64,000 nucleotides of DNA, from contig NZ_CP049264.1 in NCBI RefSeq assembly GCF_003048875.2, positions 1,302,001-1,366,000 on the forward strand, written 5' to 3'. Position 1 is the first letter of the stretch. Each line of letters starts with the position of its first letter. Shown piece after piece: positions 33,688-43,662 of the stretch. The translations under genes and the position numbers were made by a program. The stretch is from Campylobacter concisus (lineage in GTDB: Bacteria > Campylobacterota > Campylobacteria > Campylobacterales > Campylobacteraceae). The notes beneath the pieces were generated by a model. It was not told where the DNA came from, made no database searches, and saw only the letters and a list, made by a program, of their open reading frames with translations.

Positions 33688-35277
33688 TTAAGCTTCAAGG
33701 CCTAAATTTGCCCTATACTCTTCGTATGTGCCTTTAAAATCAACGACTTCGCCACTACCTTTTAGGTGCAAAATTCTATTTGCAAAGGCATCTATCAGCT
33801 CCCTGTCGTGGCTTACGCAGATGACTGAGCCATTAAAGTTATAAAACGCCTCGCCAAGCGCGATGATAGCCTCAAGGTCGAGGTGGTTGTTTGGCTCGTC
33901 CATGACAAGTAAATTTGGTCTATGAAGCATGAGCTGAGCTAGTCTTACTCGGTGTTTTTCGCCACCGCTTAGCGCTCCGACTGCCTTTTCTTGCTCGGCA
34001 CCGCTAAAGAGCATCCTGCCAAGGCACTTTCTGATCTCGTCGATGTCCTTGTTTTTGGCATCTTGCAAGTATTCATAAAGCTTTAGCTCGCCATCTATCT
34101 TATTTACCGTATCTTGCGCAAAATATCCAAGCTCGATGGTCGCGCCTATATGCACCTCGCCCGCGTCAGGCTTTAGCTCGCCCATTATGATCTTACAAAG
34201 TGTGCTTTTACCAACGCCGTTGTGACCGATGACGGCTAGCTTGTCACCCTTTTCGAGCTTAAAGTTAAAGTTTTCAAATATCACTTTATCATCAAATTTC
34301 TTACTTATGTTCTTTAGCTCAATTAGCTCATTGCCTATCTCGCGGTTTGCACGAAATAAAATGCTAGGATCACGCCTGCTTGAGACTGCGATCTCTGCGA
34401 TATCTAATTTTTCAAGCTGTTTTGCACGTGAGGTCGCCTGCTTTGCCTTGCTCGCATTTGCTGAAAATCTCGCGATAAATTTCTCCAGCTCCTCTTTTTC
34501 TTTTAGCTTCTTATCGCGCTCCATCTCATGCTGTTTTGCGATCAAATTTGCAGCCATATACCAGTCGTCGTAGTTGCCTGAAAACTCGCGAATTTTCTTA
34601 AAATCCACATCCAAAATGTTTGTGCAAACTCTATTTAAAAAGTGCCTATCGTGGCTAATAACGACAAGCGTGCCCTCGTGGCGGTTTAGCTCGTTTTCTA
34701 GCCATGCGATCGCGTCTATGTCAAGGTTGTTTGTTGGCTCGTCTAAAAACAAGATGTCTGGCTTTGGAAAAAGCACTTGAGCCAGCAAAACTTTAACTTT
34801 ATCTGAGTTTTCAACCTCGCTCATGAACTTGTCAAATTCATTTAGTCCAAGCGAGCTTAGGATTTTCTCTATCCTAGTCTCATACTCGTAGCTTGGGTCT
34901 TCCTCAGCACTTATCATCTCAAGCTCGCTTAAGCGCTCATTTATCTCATCTGTAAATTCCTCGCTCATATAGAGCTTCTCTTTCTCTTTGACAGCGTCAT
35001 ATAGGCGCTTGTTGCCATAAAGCACCGCATCTTTTAGAGTGAAATTTTCAAACGCAAACTGATCTTGCCCAAGCACGCCAACCTTTAGTCCATTTTCTAT
35101 GATGATCTCTCCGCTAGTTGGCTCGATGGCTCCGCTTAAAATTTTTAAAAATGTCGATTTACCAGCGCCATTTGCACCGATTAGTCCGTATCTGTTGTGG
35201 CGATTTAGCTTTAAATTTACATCCTCAAATAGCAAACTGCTTGCAAATCTTTGAGTAAGTCCCCTAACTTCTAACAT
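33688..35277 (-). CDS. ABC-F family ATPase (YbiT/EttA-like)
   Basis: 529 residues with two ATPase domains and no membrane segment, so a ribosome-associated ABC-F protein rather than a transporter. Walker A motifs are GANGAGKSTFLK (about 34-45) and GHNGVGKSTLCK (about 350); Walker B sites are FLDEPTNNLD and VMDEPNNHLD. The second signature LSGGEKHRVRLAQ is normal, while the first reads ENSDKVKVLLAQ, lacking LSGG. A charged interdomain linker (about 245-300, KLKEKEELEKFIARFSANASKAKQ) is typical of the family. Which translation step it serves is not known. Confidence 0.9.
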   Translation of the reverse strand: MLEVRGLTQRFASSLLFEDVNLKLNRHNRYGLIGANGAGKSTFLKILSGAIEPTSGEIIIENGLKVGVLGQDQFAFENFTLKDAVLYGNKRLYDAVKEKEKLYMSEEFTDEINERLSELEMISAEEDPSYEYETRIEKILSSLGLNEFDKFMSEVENSDKVKVLLAQVLFPKPDILFLDEPTNNLDIDAIAWLENELNRHEGTLVVISHDRHFLNRVCTNILDVDFKKIREFSGNYDDWYMAANLIAKQHEMERDKKLKEKEELEKFIARFSANASKAKQATSRAKQLEKLDIAEIAVSSRRDPSILFRANREIGNELIELKNISKKFDDKVIFENFNFKLEKGDKLAVIGHNGVGKSTLCKIIMGELKPDAGEVHIGATIELGYFAQDTVNKIDGELKLYEYLQDAKNKDIDEIRKCLGRMLFSGAEQEKAVGALSGGEKHRVRLAQLMLHRPNLLVMDEPNNHLDLEAIIALGEAFYNFNGSVICVSHDRELIDAFANRILHLKGSGEVVDFKGTYEEYRANLGLEA

Positions 35278-35339
35278 TATTTTTCCTTGAATTTATTTTT
35301 TTGCGATTTTGCCTTAAATTTGATTAAAAAGCCATTTTG

Positions 35340-35685
35340 CTACTTTAGCCTAAAATGCCCCGTGATCTTATGCAAGCGGTATTAAACGCACCTGCGATAG
35401 ATGTTTTTAAGCCCCATTTTTAGGATAGCTTGCGAAATTTCTACTCAAATCTTTTAAAATGAGCCTTTGTAGATCCATATCCTGATACCGAAGCGCCCTT
35501 CCAATAACGTCGGTGCAAACGCCCTTTTTGATATCCACGTCGCCCATAGGATAGGCGAGTCTTTCGTAGCTTGGATCGTAATTTAGCGTTACGCCGATCT
35601 GCGACCTAGCGTCATTTACAAATTTACTCGCCAAAAAGGCAAAAATTTGCGTGGCAAAAAGAGCCAAAAGTAGAAATTTCTTCAT
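35340..35685 (-). pseudogene. DUF1287 protein, frameshifted and internally deleted
   Basis: The first frame (35685 to stop 35407) encodes a signal peptide (MKKFLLLALFATQIFAF) and the N-terminal half of a DUF1287 protein: DARSQIGVTLNYDPSYERLAYPMGDVDIKKGVCTDVIGRALR and FASYPKNG. A second frame supplies WGLK immediately after, and a third frame supplies KITGHFRLK and a stop at 35340-35342, which resembles the C-terminal end of the family. About half of the usual 190-200 residues is missing between them. The remnants lie in three frames, so this is a decaying gene, not one sequencing error. It lies three bases downstream of pgi. Confidence 0.75.
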
Positions 35686-35688
35686 TTT

Positions 35689-36909
35689 CTACTTTAAAAG
35701 CATGGTTTTTAAGATACGTTTTCCTATCTCAACGCCTGGCTGATCGTAGGTGTTGATGCCTAGCATGATACCAGTAGCCGAGGTTAGTAGCTCGTAGTAA
35801 AAAATAAGCCAGCCAGCATGAAACTCATCAAGCCTCTCAAGCGTGATCGCATCGACACTTATACCCTCTTGCACTAGCGCCATAGCCGTCGCATCGCACT
35901 GTAAATTTATAAGCTCATTTAGGCTTAGACCCGCCACAAAATCGCACTCTTCAAGCCCTTTTAGGCTTAGATTTGAGATAGTCTTGTCGCTAGCGTGATC
36001 TTTTATCTTTATAAAAGTCACGCTCTTATCTTTTACGCCATCCATGATAAGCTGTAAAAAGCTGTGCTGATCACGGCTGCCAACAAGTCCAACTGGCGTA
36101 AGGCCGACCCTTTTATAGCCTCGTTTTTTGCCAAGGCTCTCCGCCCAAAGCTGCACGTACCAGTCGTTAAATTCAAAAAATCTATCGCAATAGCTAAATA
36201 TGACATTTATGCTGGCATTTCTGCTAGTAGCGTAGTGGTAGGCTTTTGCGACTATGGAGCTATCTTTTTGCTCGATGTATTGCTTCTTGCAAGCAAGCGC
36301 GCCCTCTAAAAGTGCCTTTATATCGTAGCCGCAGATACCAAGAGGCACAAGGCCGATCGCACTTAGCACGCTAAATCTCCCGCCCACGTTTTTTGGGATG
36401 TTAAAAAATTTGATGCCATTTTCTTTGGCGAAATTTTCTAAATTTGTCCCAGGATCAGTTATGATGAGAAAATTTTTGCCTAAATTTTGAGGTTTAAAGT
36501 CATCAAGCAAACATTTAAAAATAGTAATCGTCTCGATCGTGTTGCCTGATTTTGAGCTTATTATAAAAAGCGTCTCGTCAAAATTTAGCCCACTAAGCGT
36601 GCTTTTGTAGCTGCAAGGATCGACGTTATCTAAAAATAAAAGCTCTCTTTTTATCCCCTGTGTGCCATCAAGCATTGATTTTAGCGCCTTTACGCCAAGA
36701 CTGCTGCCGCCTATGCCAACAAGTACTACATTTTTGATATGAGCCAGCCCCTTTTCATACTCCTCGATCTCGCCAAGTAAATTTTGCCCAAGCACTGGCA
36801 GATGGTAGTAGCCTATCTCGCCGCTTTCGTACTCGTCGTTTATGCGTTTGGCGTAGGAGTCGATGACCTCGCTGCTTGCAAAGTTAAATTTAAAGCAAGT
36901 CTCTATCAT
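35689..36909 (-). CDS. pgi: glucose-6-phosphate isomerase
   Basis: Interconverts glucose 6-phosphate and fructose 6-phosphate; in glycolysis-poor campylobacters it serves gluconeogenesis and sugar-nucleotide supply. 406 residues, the short form seen in epsilonproteobacteria. Signatures: GIGGSSLGVKALKSML, ISSKSGNTIETI, and the C-terminal GINTYDQPGVEIGKRI. It overlaps galU by four bases (ATGA), matching a joint role in making UDP-glucose for surface polysaccharides. Confidence 0.95.
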   Translation of the reverse strand: MIETCFKFNFASSEVIDSYAKRINDEYESGEIGYYHLPVLGQNLLGEIEEYEKGLAHIKNVVLVGIGGSSLGVKALKSMLDGTQGIKRELLFLDNVDPCSYKSTLSGLNFDETLFIISSKSGNTIETITIFKCLLDDFKPQNLGKNFLIITDPGTNLENFAKENGIKFFNIPKNVGGRFSVLSAIGLVPLGICGYDIKALLEGALACKKQYIEQKDSSIVAKAYHYATSRNASINVIFSYCDRFFEFNDWYVQLWAESLGKKRGYKRVGLTPVGLVGSRDQHSFLQLIMDGVKDKSVTFIKIKDHASDKTISNLSLKGLEECDFVAGLSLNELINLQCDATAMALVQEGISVDAITLERLDEFHAGWLIFYYELLTSATGIMLGINTYDQPGVEIGKRILKTMLLK

Positions 36910-37727
36910 TTATTTCGCTCGTAAAAGAAATTTGTAGCCTCAACAAAGCCATCTATGCTACCACAATCAAACCTCTTGCCCTTAAATTTATAAGCTAGCA
37001 CCATGCCATCTTTTGCCTGTGTTTTTAGTGCGTCTGTGATCTGGATTTCGCCGTTTTTGCCTGGCTTTGTTCGCTCTAAAATGTTAAAAATATCTGGCGT
37101 TAAAATGTAGCGTCCGATTATCGCTAAATTTGTCGGAGCCTCAGCAGGATCAGGTTTTTCAACCATATCATCGACCATTATGAGATCATCTTCTATAAAC
37201 CTACCGCTTACGACGCCATAAGACTTAGTCTGCTCTTTTGGCACCTCCATCACTGCAACGACGCTGCAGCGGTATTTCTCATAAATTTTAACCATTTGCG
37301 AAAGCACGCCCTCGCCATTTTCATTTATACATAGATCATCTGCCAAAATGACCCCGAAAGCCTCATCTCGAACTAGAGTTTTGCCCGTATAAATGGCGTG
37401 TCCAAGCCCTTTCATGGCATTTTGCCTAGTAAATGAAAATGTGCATGAGCTCATTAAATTTCTAACTTCGCTTAGTAGTGACTCTTTTGAGCTGCCTGCG
37501 ATCTCTTTTTCTAACTCGTAGCTGATGTCAAAATAGTCCTCAAGCGCCCTTTTTCCGCGTCCTGTGACAAAGGCCATATTGTCCATGCCAGCCTCAAGCG
37601 CCTCATCAACGCCGTAGTGAATGAGCGGTTTTGTAAGGATCGGCAACATCTCTTTTGGGAGCGATTTTGTAGCTGGTAAAAACCTCGTTCCATATCCAGC
37701 CGCTGGAAATAGGCAAGTTTGTATCAT
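36906..37727 (-). CDS. galU: UTP--glucose-1-phosphate uridylyltransferase
   Basis: Makes UDP-glucose for lipooligosaccharide and glycan synthesis. 273 residues with the nucleotide-binding start FPAAGYGTRFLPATKSLPKEMLPI, the GLGHAIYTGK segment and VVAVMEVPKEQTKSYGVV and VEKPDPAEAPTNLAIIGRYIL. First gene of the galU-pgi pair; ATG 37725-37727. Confidence 0.96.
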   Translation of the reverse strand: MIQTCLFPAAGYGTRFLPATKSLPKEMLPILTKPLIHYGVDEALEAGMDNMAFVTGRGKRALEDYFDISYELEKEIAGSSKESLLSEVRNLMSSCTFSFTRQNAMKGLGHAIYTGKTLVRDEAFGVILADDLCINENGEGVLSQMVKIYEKYRCSVVAVMEVPKEQTKSYGVVSGRFIEDDLIMVDDMVEKPDPAEAPTNLAIIGRYILTPDIFNILERTKPGKNGEIQITDALKTQAKDGMVLAYKFKGKRFDCGSIDGFVEATNFFYERNK

Positions 37728-37853
37728 TTTAGTCCTTCGTGAAAAATTGCAAAATTCTACTATCTTTTCCTTAATAATATAAATTTGTCTGAATTTACAA
37801 GGCTTTAATTAGCAAATTGATAAGATTTTTAAAATTTTTAAAAAAGAGCAAAT

Positions 37854-38489
37854 TTGCAGACGATTGATAGGATTTTCAAAGCCCAGCTTGATATAAAAAA
37901 GTCAAATTTCTTAGCATTTTTGTGCCCTATAAGCTCGTTTAAAAGCTTGCACGAACACCTAAAAGAGGAGCATTTTAAGGCCGTTCACGTAGTTTGGGCG
38001 ACAAGGGAGCTAAACAAATATGGACAAATCGTTGAAAATCAAAGTGATGATGGCGAGCCAAAGGGCACTAGCGGCCAGCCAAGTCTAAACGCGCTAAGAG
38101 GAGCACAGCTTATAAACGTTGGGGTCTTGATAGTTCGCTACTTTGGCGGGATAAAGCTTGGCACTGGAGGGCTAGTTAGAGCCTACTCTGGGGCTGTGAA
38201 TGAAGCGATAAATGAAGCCATAAAAGATGGTGGCGTGATGAAATTTGAGTTAAAAGATGAGGTTAAATTTTTTACGCCATTTTCGCTGATGAGCCGCTTT
38301 GAGCACTATTTTGCTACTAAAAATTTAAGCGAGTTTGAAAGAGAATTTAATGACTCCGGAGCGATCTGGAGCGTAAATTTAAACGAGGCCGAGTTTGCTG
38401 AGCTATTTAAATTTTGTAAAGAATTTGAAGCAAGCGAGTTTAAATTTTTAGCCTTGCCACTTGGTAGCAAAGCGCTGTTTATTTATTAA
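37854..38489 (+). CDS. YigZ/IMPACT family protein
   Basis: 211 residues. The UPF0029 N-terminal domain is visible: EIKKS-like DIKKSNFLAFLCPISSF, then DGEPKGTSGQPSLNALRGAQLINVGVLIVRYFGGIKLGTGGLVRAYSGAV. A C-terminal ferredoxin-like domain follows. Family members are linked to translation or stress control (IMPACT in eukaryotes), but the bacterial role is unsettled. It starts with TTG 37854-37856 after AAAAGAG; no nearer ATG fits the domain start. Confidence 0.88.
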   Translation: MQTIDRIFKAQLDIKKSNFLAFLCPISSFKSLHEHLKEEHFKAVHVVWATRELNKYGQIVENQSDDGEPKGTSGQPSLNALRGAQLINVGVLIVRYFGGIKLGTGGLVRAYSGAVNEAINEAIKDGGVMKFELKDEVKFFTPFSLMSRFEHYFATKNLSEFEREFNDSGAIWSVNLNEAEFAELFKFCKEFEASEFKFLALPLGSKALFIY

Positions 38490-38525
38490 TTGTAAAATCG
38501 CATAAATTTAAAAAGAAAGTAAAAA

Positions 38526-39341
38526 ATGGAAATTTGGAACGACATTTATAACCACTTCAACCCAGTCGCCTTTAGCCTCTTTGGCTTTAGCGTGCACTGG
38601 TATGGGCTTATGTATATTTTGGCCCTTGTTTTGGCGCTCGCCATGGCAAAGTATCTCGTTAAAAAAGATGATATCCCTATCTCAAACCAACTTTTAGATA
38701 ACTACTTTTTTTGGGTAGAAATAGGCGTTATTTTAGGCGCTAGACTTGGCTGGGTTTTAGTTTATTCTGGCGAAACGGGATATTATCTAACGCAGCCTTG
38801 GCAAATTTTTAATCCAATCCACAACGGCGAGTTTATAGGAATTCGCGGTATGAGTTACCACGGCGCTGTGGTTGGCTTTTTGCTAGTGACAATTTTATTT
38901 TGTAAAAGATATAAGCAAAACGCATGGCAGTTGCTTGATCTTTGCGCCATTTGCATACCTTTTGGCTACACCTTTGGCAGGATAGGAAATTTCTTAAATC
39001 AAGAGCTTTTTGGCAGGGTTACAGACGTGCCTTGGGCGATAAATGTCTTTGGTCAGCCAAGACATCCAAGTCAGCTTTATGAGGCATTCTTAGAAGGTTT
39101 AGTTATTTTTGTCATTTTATTTTTATATAGAAAATATAAGAAATTTAATGGCGAGCTCATAGCACTTTACGCCATTTTATACACATTTGCAAGATTTGTT
39201 TGTGAATTTTACAGAGAGCCTGATTCTGGACTTGGATTTATTATTTATGGTCTATCAATGGGGCAAATTTTGTCACTTATTATGTGCGGGTTTGGAATTT
39301 TTGTCTATATTAAACTCTATAAGAGATTTACGAAAATTTAA
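38526..39341 (+). CDS. lgt: prolipoprotein diacylglyceryl transferase
   Basis: Inner-membrane enzyme that adds diacylglycerol to the lipobox cysteine of prelipoproteins. 271 residues with seven hydrophobic segments and the signature [22 protein letters not shown] and [13 protein letters not shown]; the [11 protein letters not shown] segment carries the conserved Tyr and His. Position 37 bases after the YigZ gene in the same direction suggests cotranscription. Confidence 0.96.
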   Translation: MEIWNDIYNHFNPVAFSLFGFSVHWYGLMYILALVLALAMAKYLVKKDDIPISNQLLDNYFFWVEIGVILGARLGWVLVYSGETGYYLTQPWQIFNPIHNGEFIGIRGMSYHGAVVGFLLVTILFCKRYKQNAWQLLDLCAICIPFGYTFGRIGNFLNQELFGRVTDVPWAINVFGQPRHPSQLYEAFLEGLVIFVILFLYRKYKKFNGELIALYAILYTFARFVCEFYREPDSGLGFIIYGLSMGQILSLIMCGFGIFVYIKLYKRFTKI

Positions 39342-39378
39342 TGTCAATATTTAAAATTTATTAAAGTAAAGTTCTGAT

Positions 39379-39409
39379 AACATTAGCTTTATCAATTAAT
39401 GCTAATGTT
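39379..39409. promoter_or_regulatory. inverted repeat between lgt and frdC
   Basis: AACATTAGC 39379-39387 and GCTAATGTT 39401-39409 form a perfect 9-bp inverted repeat with a 13-base spacer, 52 bases before the frdC start. It could end the lgt transcript or be an operator or leader hairpin of the fumarate reductase operon. No T-run follows, which argues slightly for an operator. Confidence 0.4.
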
Positions 39410-39460
39410 TAAATTAGTATTAAGAAATGATAACTTATTTCAAATTTCTTAGGAGGGCTC

Positions 39461-40159
39461 ATGACCGGGCTTATAGAAGGTTTTTTGGGGAAACGGTCGG
39501 ACGGCAAAAAAAGCCGCACTCCAGCCGCTTGGGATAGATGGCAAAGTATTACAGGATTTATTCTAGCCTGTTTCATATTGTGCCATATGGTTTTTACTTC
39601 TACTATACTACTTGGCAAAGACGCATTTAACGCTGTTGTAGGATTTGCAGAGGCTAAATTTTTATTTGGCGAGGCTACTTGGTGGATCACAAATGTTATA
39701 GCTGCTGTTATCTTTGTAGTTTTTGTAACTCACGCCTTCTTGGCAATGAGAAAATTTCCTGCGAATTACAGACAATATTTAATGTTTAGAGGCCACAAAG
39801 ACCGCATGAAGCACCTTGATACCACACTTTGGTGGTTCCAGTTTTTAACAGGCTTTGCTCTATTTTTTGCAGCAAGCGCCCACCTCATCGACATCATCTT
39901 TGGCGGACACATCACTGCTGACAAATCAGCTGCTGCTTTTCACAAACTAGAAATTTTCTACTTCGCACTACTTGTTTTCATGGTCGTTCACGCTAGCGTT
40001 GGCATGTACCGCTTATATGTCAAATGGGTAAGCATTGATGGCGTAAATAAACACGAAATGTTTGCCAAAAGAAATAAGGCAAAGACAGTTGTATTTGTCA
40101 TTTATGGCATACTTGCTGTGATCGCTTTGATCGCTGACTTCGTGTGGATCAGCCATTAA
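39461..40159 (+). CDS. frdC: fumarate reductase cytochrome b subunit
   Basis: 232-residue dihaem membrane anchor of menaquinol:fumarate reductase (Wolinella type). Five membrane segments with haem-ligand histidines in CFILCHMVFTST, VFVTHAFLAMRK, AASAHLIDII and VVHASVGMYRL. AGGAGGGCTC precedes the ATG with good spacing. It is first in frdCAB, the epsilonproteobacterial order, and the complex passes electrons from menaquinol to fumarate. Confidence 0.96.
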   Translation: MTGLIEGFLGKRSDGKKSRTPAAWDRWQSITGFILACFILCHMVFTSTILLGKDAFNAVVGFAEAKFLFGEATWWITNVIAAVIFVVFVTHAFLAMRKFPANYRQYLMFRGHKDRMKHLDTTLWWFQFLTGFALFFAASAHLIDIIFGGHITADKSAAAFHKLEIFYFALLVFMVVHASVGMYRLYVKWVSIDGVNKHEMFAKRNKAKTVVFVIYGILAVIALIADFVWISH

Positions 40160-40173
40160 AAAGGAGCTAGAAG

Positions 40174-42192
40174 ATGAATGTAAAATATTATGACGCATTG
40201 GTAATTGGTGGCGGTCTAGCTGGTCTTAGAGCTGCTGTGGCTGCTGGAGAAAAGGGTTTAAGCACCGTAGTTTTGAGCCTCATCCCTGTAAAACGCTCTC
40301 ACTCTGCTGCTGCACAAGGCGGCATGCAAGCAAGCCTTGGTAACTCTAAAATGAGTGAAGGCGATAACGAAGATGTACACTTTGCTGACACAGTAAAAGG
40401 TAGCGACTGGGGCTGCGATCAACAAGTTGCACGTATGTTTTGTCAAACTGCACCAAAAGCTATTAGAGAGCTTGCAGCTTGGGGTGTGCCTTGGACTAGG
40501 ATCACAAAAGGCGAAAGAAGCGCTATCATCAACGCTCAAAAGACAACTATCGTTGAAAAAGAAGAGGTTCATGGCCTTATCCACTCACGTGACTTTGGTG
40601 GTACAAAAAAGTGGAGAACATGCTACACAGCTGACGCAACTGGTCACACCATGCTTTTTGCTGTTGCAAACGAAGCGCTTAAGCACAATGTAGAAATTCA
40701 TGACCGCAAAGAGGCGATCGCTTTGATACACCAAAATAACCGCTGTTACGGCGCGATCGTTCGTGACCTAGTAAATGGCGAGATCACAGCTTATGTTTCA
40801 AAAGGCACACTTATAGCAACTGGCGGTTATGGTAGAGTTTATAAACACACTACAAACGCTGTTGTTTGCGAAGGTATCGGCGCTGCGATCGCACTTGAGA
40901 CTGGCGTAGCTCAGCTTGGCAATATGGAAGCTGTTCAGTTTCACCCAACTCCGATCGTCCCATCTGGCATTCTTTTAACAGAAGGTTGCCGCGGCGATGG
41001 CGGAATTTTACGTGACGTTGATGGATACCGCTTTATGCCTGATTATGAACCAGAGAAAAAAGAGCTAGCTAGCCGTGACGTCGTTAGCCGCCGTATCATG
41101 GAGCACATCCGTGCAGGCAAAGGTGTGCCTAGCCCTTATGGCTATCACGTTTGGCTTGATATCTCTATCCTTGGACGCGAGCACATCGAGAAAAATTTAC
41201 GTGACGTTCAAGAAATTTGCGAAATTTTTAACGGCATCGATCCTGCTGACACTGAAGTATATACTGATGAGACAGGACATCAGCGTGGCAAAGGCTGGGC
41301 GCCGATCCTACCTATGCAGCACTACTCAATGGGCGGCATCAAGACAAAACCAACTGGCGAGAGCCCAACTTTAGCTGGTCTATTTAGCGCTGGTGAGGCT
41401 GCTTGCTGGGATATGCACGGCTTTAACCGCCTTGGTGGTAACTCAGTTTCTGAGACAGTCGTCGCTGGTATGATCGTTGGTGATTATTTTGCAGATTATT
41501 GCGCTAGCCACGAGATCGAGATAAACACAGCTGATATCGAGAAATTTGTTAAAAAACAAGAAGACTATCTAAATAGCCTCGTCACAAAAGAGGGTAAATT
41601 TAACGTCTTTGATATCAAAAACAAGATGAAAGAGGTAATGTGGGAGCACGTTGCGATATTTAGAACAGGCAAAGGTCTAGAGCTTGCTGTTAAAGAGCTT
41701 GAAGCACTCTACAAAGAGTCACTTGATGTAAAAGTAAGCAACAAAGCACTATTTGGCAACCCAGAGCTTGAAGAGGCTTACCGCGTGCCAAAGATGCTAA
41801 AACTAGCACTTTGTATCGCAAAAGGTGCGCTTGATAGAACAGAGAGCCGTGGTGCTCACTGCCGTGAAGACTATCCAAAGAGAGATGACCTTAACTGGCT
41901 AAACAGAACGCTTACAAGCTGGAAAGAAGGCGACACTATGCCAACTATCACTTATGAGCCACTTGATATCATGAAGATGGAAATGCCGCCAGCATTTAGA
42001 GGTTATGGTGCAAAAGGAAATATCATCGAGCATCCAAACAGCGCTATCCGCCAAAAAGAGGTCGATGAAATTCGCGAGAAAATGCAAGCAGAAGGCAAGA
42101 GCAGACAAGAAATTCAAGAGGCTTTGATGCACTATGACCTTCAACCAAAATATAAAGCACCAAATGAAAGAGCAGGTATAGGAAATGAGTAG
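40174..42192 (+). CDS. frdA: fumarate reductase flavoprotein subunit
   Basis: Catalytic subunit, 672 residues. FAD-binding [17 protein letters not shown] at the N-terminus, covalent-FAD histidine in [15 protein letters not shown], catalytic region with [14 protein letters not shown] and [13 protein letters not shown], and [19 protein letters not shown]. The codon choice in this operon looks tuned for high expression (many GCT, GGC and CGT codons). It overlaps frdB by eight bases. Confidence 0.97.
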   Translation: MNVKYYDALVIGGGLAGLRAAVAAGEKGLSTVVLSLIPVKRSHSAAAQGGMQASLGNSKMSEGDNEDVHFADTVKGSDWGCDQQVARMFCQTAPKAIRELAAWGVPWTRITKGERSAIINAQKTTIVEKEEVHGLIHSRDFGGTKKWRTCYTADATGHTMLFAVANEALKHNVEIHDRKEAIALIHQNNRCYGAIVRDLVNGEITAYVSKGTLIATGGYGRVYKHTTNAVVCEGIGAAIALETGVAQLGNMEAVQFHPTPIVPSGILLTEGCRGDGGILRDVDGYRFMPDYEPEKKELASRDVVSRRIMEHIRAGKGVPSPYGYHVWLDISILGREHIEKNLRDVQEICEIFNGIDPADTEVYTDETGHQRGKGWAPILPMQHYSMGGIKTKPTGESPTLAGLFSAGEAACWDMHGFNRLGGNSVSETVVAGMIVGDYFADYCASHEIEINTADIEKFVKKQEDYLNSLVTKEGKFNVFDIKNKMKEVMWEHVAIFRTGKGLELAVKELEALYKESLDVKVSNKALFGNPELEEAYRVPKMLKLALCIAKGALDRTESRGAHCREDYPKRDDLNWLNRTLTSWKEGDTMPTITYEPLDIMKMEMPPAFRGYGAKGNIIEHPNSAIRQKEVDEIREKMQAEGKSRQEIQEALMHYDLQPKYKAPNERAGIGNE

Positions 42193-42904
42193 AAAAATAA
42201 CCATAAAAGCTTTTAAATACAATCCTTTAAGCAAAGTTTCAAAGCCTCATTTTGCGACTTATGAGCTTGAAGAGACCGATGGTATGACGCTATTTATCGC
42301 GTTAAATCAAATTCGTGAGAAATTTGATCCAGATCTTAGCTTTGACTTTGTTTGTCGTGCGGGAATTTGCGGAAGTTGTGGCATGCTAGTAAATGGCAAA
42401 CCAAGCCTAGCTTGCAGAACTCTAACAAAAGACTTTGAAAGCGGTGTCATCGAGCTTATGCCTTTGCCAGTCTTTAAACTACTAAAAGATCTAAGCGTAG
42501 ATACTGGCAACTGGATGAACGCTATGAGCAAGCGTGTCGAGAGCTGGATACACACAGATCACGAGACAGATATCTCTAAGCTTGAAGAGAAAGTTGAACC
42601 AGAAGTCGCTCAAGAAGTTTTCGAGCTTGATCGCTGTATAGAGTGCGGAATTTGCGTCGCATCTTGCGGAACAGCTATCATGAGACCTGATTTCATCGGC
42701 GCTGTTGGTCTAAACAGGGTTGCTAGATTTAAGATAGACGCGCTTGATAAGAGAACTGACGAGGACTTTTACGAGCTAATCGGCGATGATGATGGTGTAT
42801 TTGGTTGTATGACTTTGCTTGGTTGTGAAGACAACTGCCCAAAACACCTACCACTTCAAAGCCGCATAGCTTATATGCGTAGAAAAATGGCTGCTATAAA
42901 GTAG
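42185..42904 (+). CDS. frdB: fumarate reductase iron-sulfur subunit
   Basis: 239 residues with a [2Fe-2S] site ([21 protein letters not shown]), then [11 protein letters not shown] and [11 protein letters not shown] for the [4Fe-4S] and [3Fe-4S] clusters. Links the haem b subunit to the flavoprotein. Last gene of frdCAB; a compact hairpin terminator follows eight bases after the stop region. Confidence 0.97.
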   Translation: MSRKITIKAFKYNPLSKVSKPHFATYELEETDGMTLFIALNQIREKFDPDLSFDFVCRAGICGSCGMLVNGKPSLACRTLTKDFESGVIELMPLPVFKLLKDLSVDTGNWMNAMSKRVESWIHTDHETDISKLEEKVEPEVAQEVFELDRCIECGICVASCGTAIMRPDFIGAVGLNRVARFKIDALDKRTDEDFYELIGDDDGVFGCMTLLGCEDNCPKHLPLQSRIAYMRRKMAAIK

Positions 42905-42908
42905 CAAA

Positions 42909-42926
42909 GGGGCTGTAAAAAGCCCC
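42909..42926 (+). terminator. frdCAB terminator
   Basis: GGGGCT 42909-42914 pairs with AGCCCC 42921-42926 around a six-base loop, then AAATTTATTTA. It begins right after the frdB stop and may also serve the convergent small gene ending at 42931. Confidence 0.75.
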
Positions 42927-42930
42927 AAAT

Positions 42931-43182
42931 TTATTTAAAAACTCTGCAAACAGAGACCAAGATACAGATACAAATATCTAGCGCTGCAAATAAGAAAAAT
43001 ACAAATATTAAAATCGGAAACGATAAGACTATGCCCATTATATAGCCAAGTGGCAAGGTAATAAAAAATAAAAGATCAAATCCGGTGCTAAAGCAAAAAA
43101 ATAGCGCGAACAATGAAGCAATCACGTTCATAAATAAATTGATATTATCAGAGAAAAACTCTGTTAGGCTTATATATTTCAT
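42931..43182 (-). CDS. small membrane protein of unknown function
   Basis: 83 residues, almost entirely hydrophobic after residue 14, with two long membrane segments (about 15-45 and 48-78). No family recognised. It has no Shine-Dalgarno sequence before ATG 43180-43182; instead TATAAT lies seven bases upstream (43194-43189), which places the transcription start at or next to the ATG. If real, the mRNA would be leaderless. It converges on frdB. Confidence 0.5.
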   Translation of the reverse strand: MKYISLTEFFSDNINLFMNVIASLFALFFCFSTGFDLLFFITLPLGYIMGIVLSFPILIFVFFLFAALDICICILVSVCRVFK

Positions 43183-43188
43183 GCGGTG

Positions 43189-43194
43189 ATTATA
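43189..43194 (-). promoter_or_regulatory. TATAAT directly before the small membrane gene
   Basis: On the minus strand TATAAT is followed by CACCGC and then ATG (43182-43180). The usual distance from -10 box to start site puts +1 on the ATG itself. It therefore predicts a leaderless transcript, or else a true start further inside the gene. Confidence 0.45.
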
Positions 43195-43202
43195 GCTTTT
43201 AA

Positions 43203-43604
43203 GATTACAAAATTGATGAAAATTTATCTAGCATTTTAGAAAAAATGAACTATGAAACTGGAAGTCTTACAAACAAAGGATTAGACGACATCATGGATGA
43301 GCCTAGACTTCCCAAAATTTACAAAAGATATAAGGATAGCAGCAGCATAGGTAGCCAAGAAATTTAGCAATTCATCGGTGCTATCTCAAATAAAAATACC
43401 AAAAAAGGCGTCTTTATTACAACGGCAAAATTTACAAAAGAGGCCCAAACGTTTGCCAAAGATAGTCAAAACTTTAGCGTAGTCTTGATAGATGGCGACA
43501 AACTAACTGAGCTAATGATAAAGTATAAAGTAGGCGTTCAAACAAGCCAGATATATGAAATTTACAAGATCGACACCGACTTTTTTGAGGAAAATAATTT
43601 TTAA
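43203..43604 (+). pseudogene. mrr: Mrr-type restriction endonuclease remnant
   Basis: One frame from 43203 to the stop at 43602-43604 reads as the C-terminal part of an Mrr family nuclease: KIYKRYKDSSSIGSQEI-stop-QFIGAISNKNTKKGVFITTAKFTKEAQ, then FSVVLIDGDKLTELMIKYKVGVQTSQIYEIYKIDTDFFEENNF. The stop is TAG 43365-43367 where the family has EIQQF, so a single C-to-T change explains it. The N-terminal winged-helix half and most of the catalytic start (the GDGGID region) are absent or scrambled. There is no start codon with a good site. The gene is dead; a partner methylase is not needed for Mrr and none is seen. Confidence 0.75.
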
Positions 43605-43662
43605 AGATGCTAGCGAATTTAAAATTTGCAAGACACTTGCACGCGCAGTTTGAAGTCAAATT

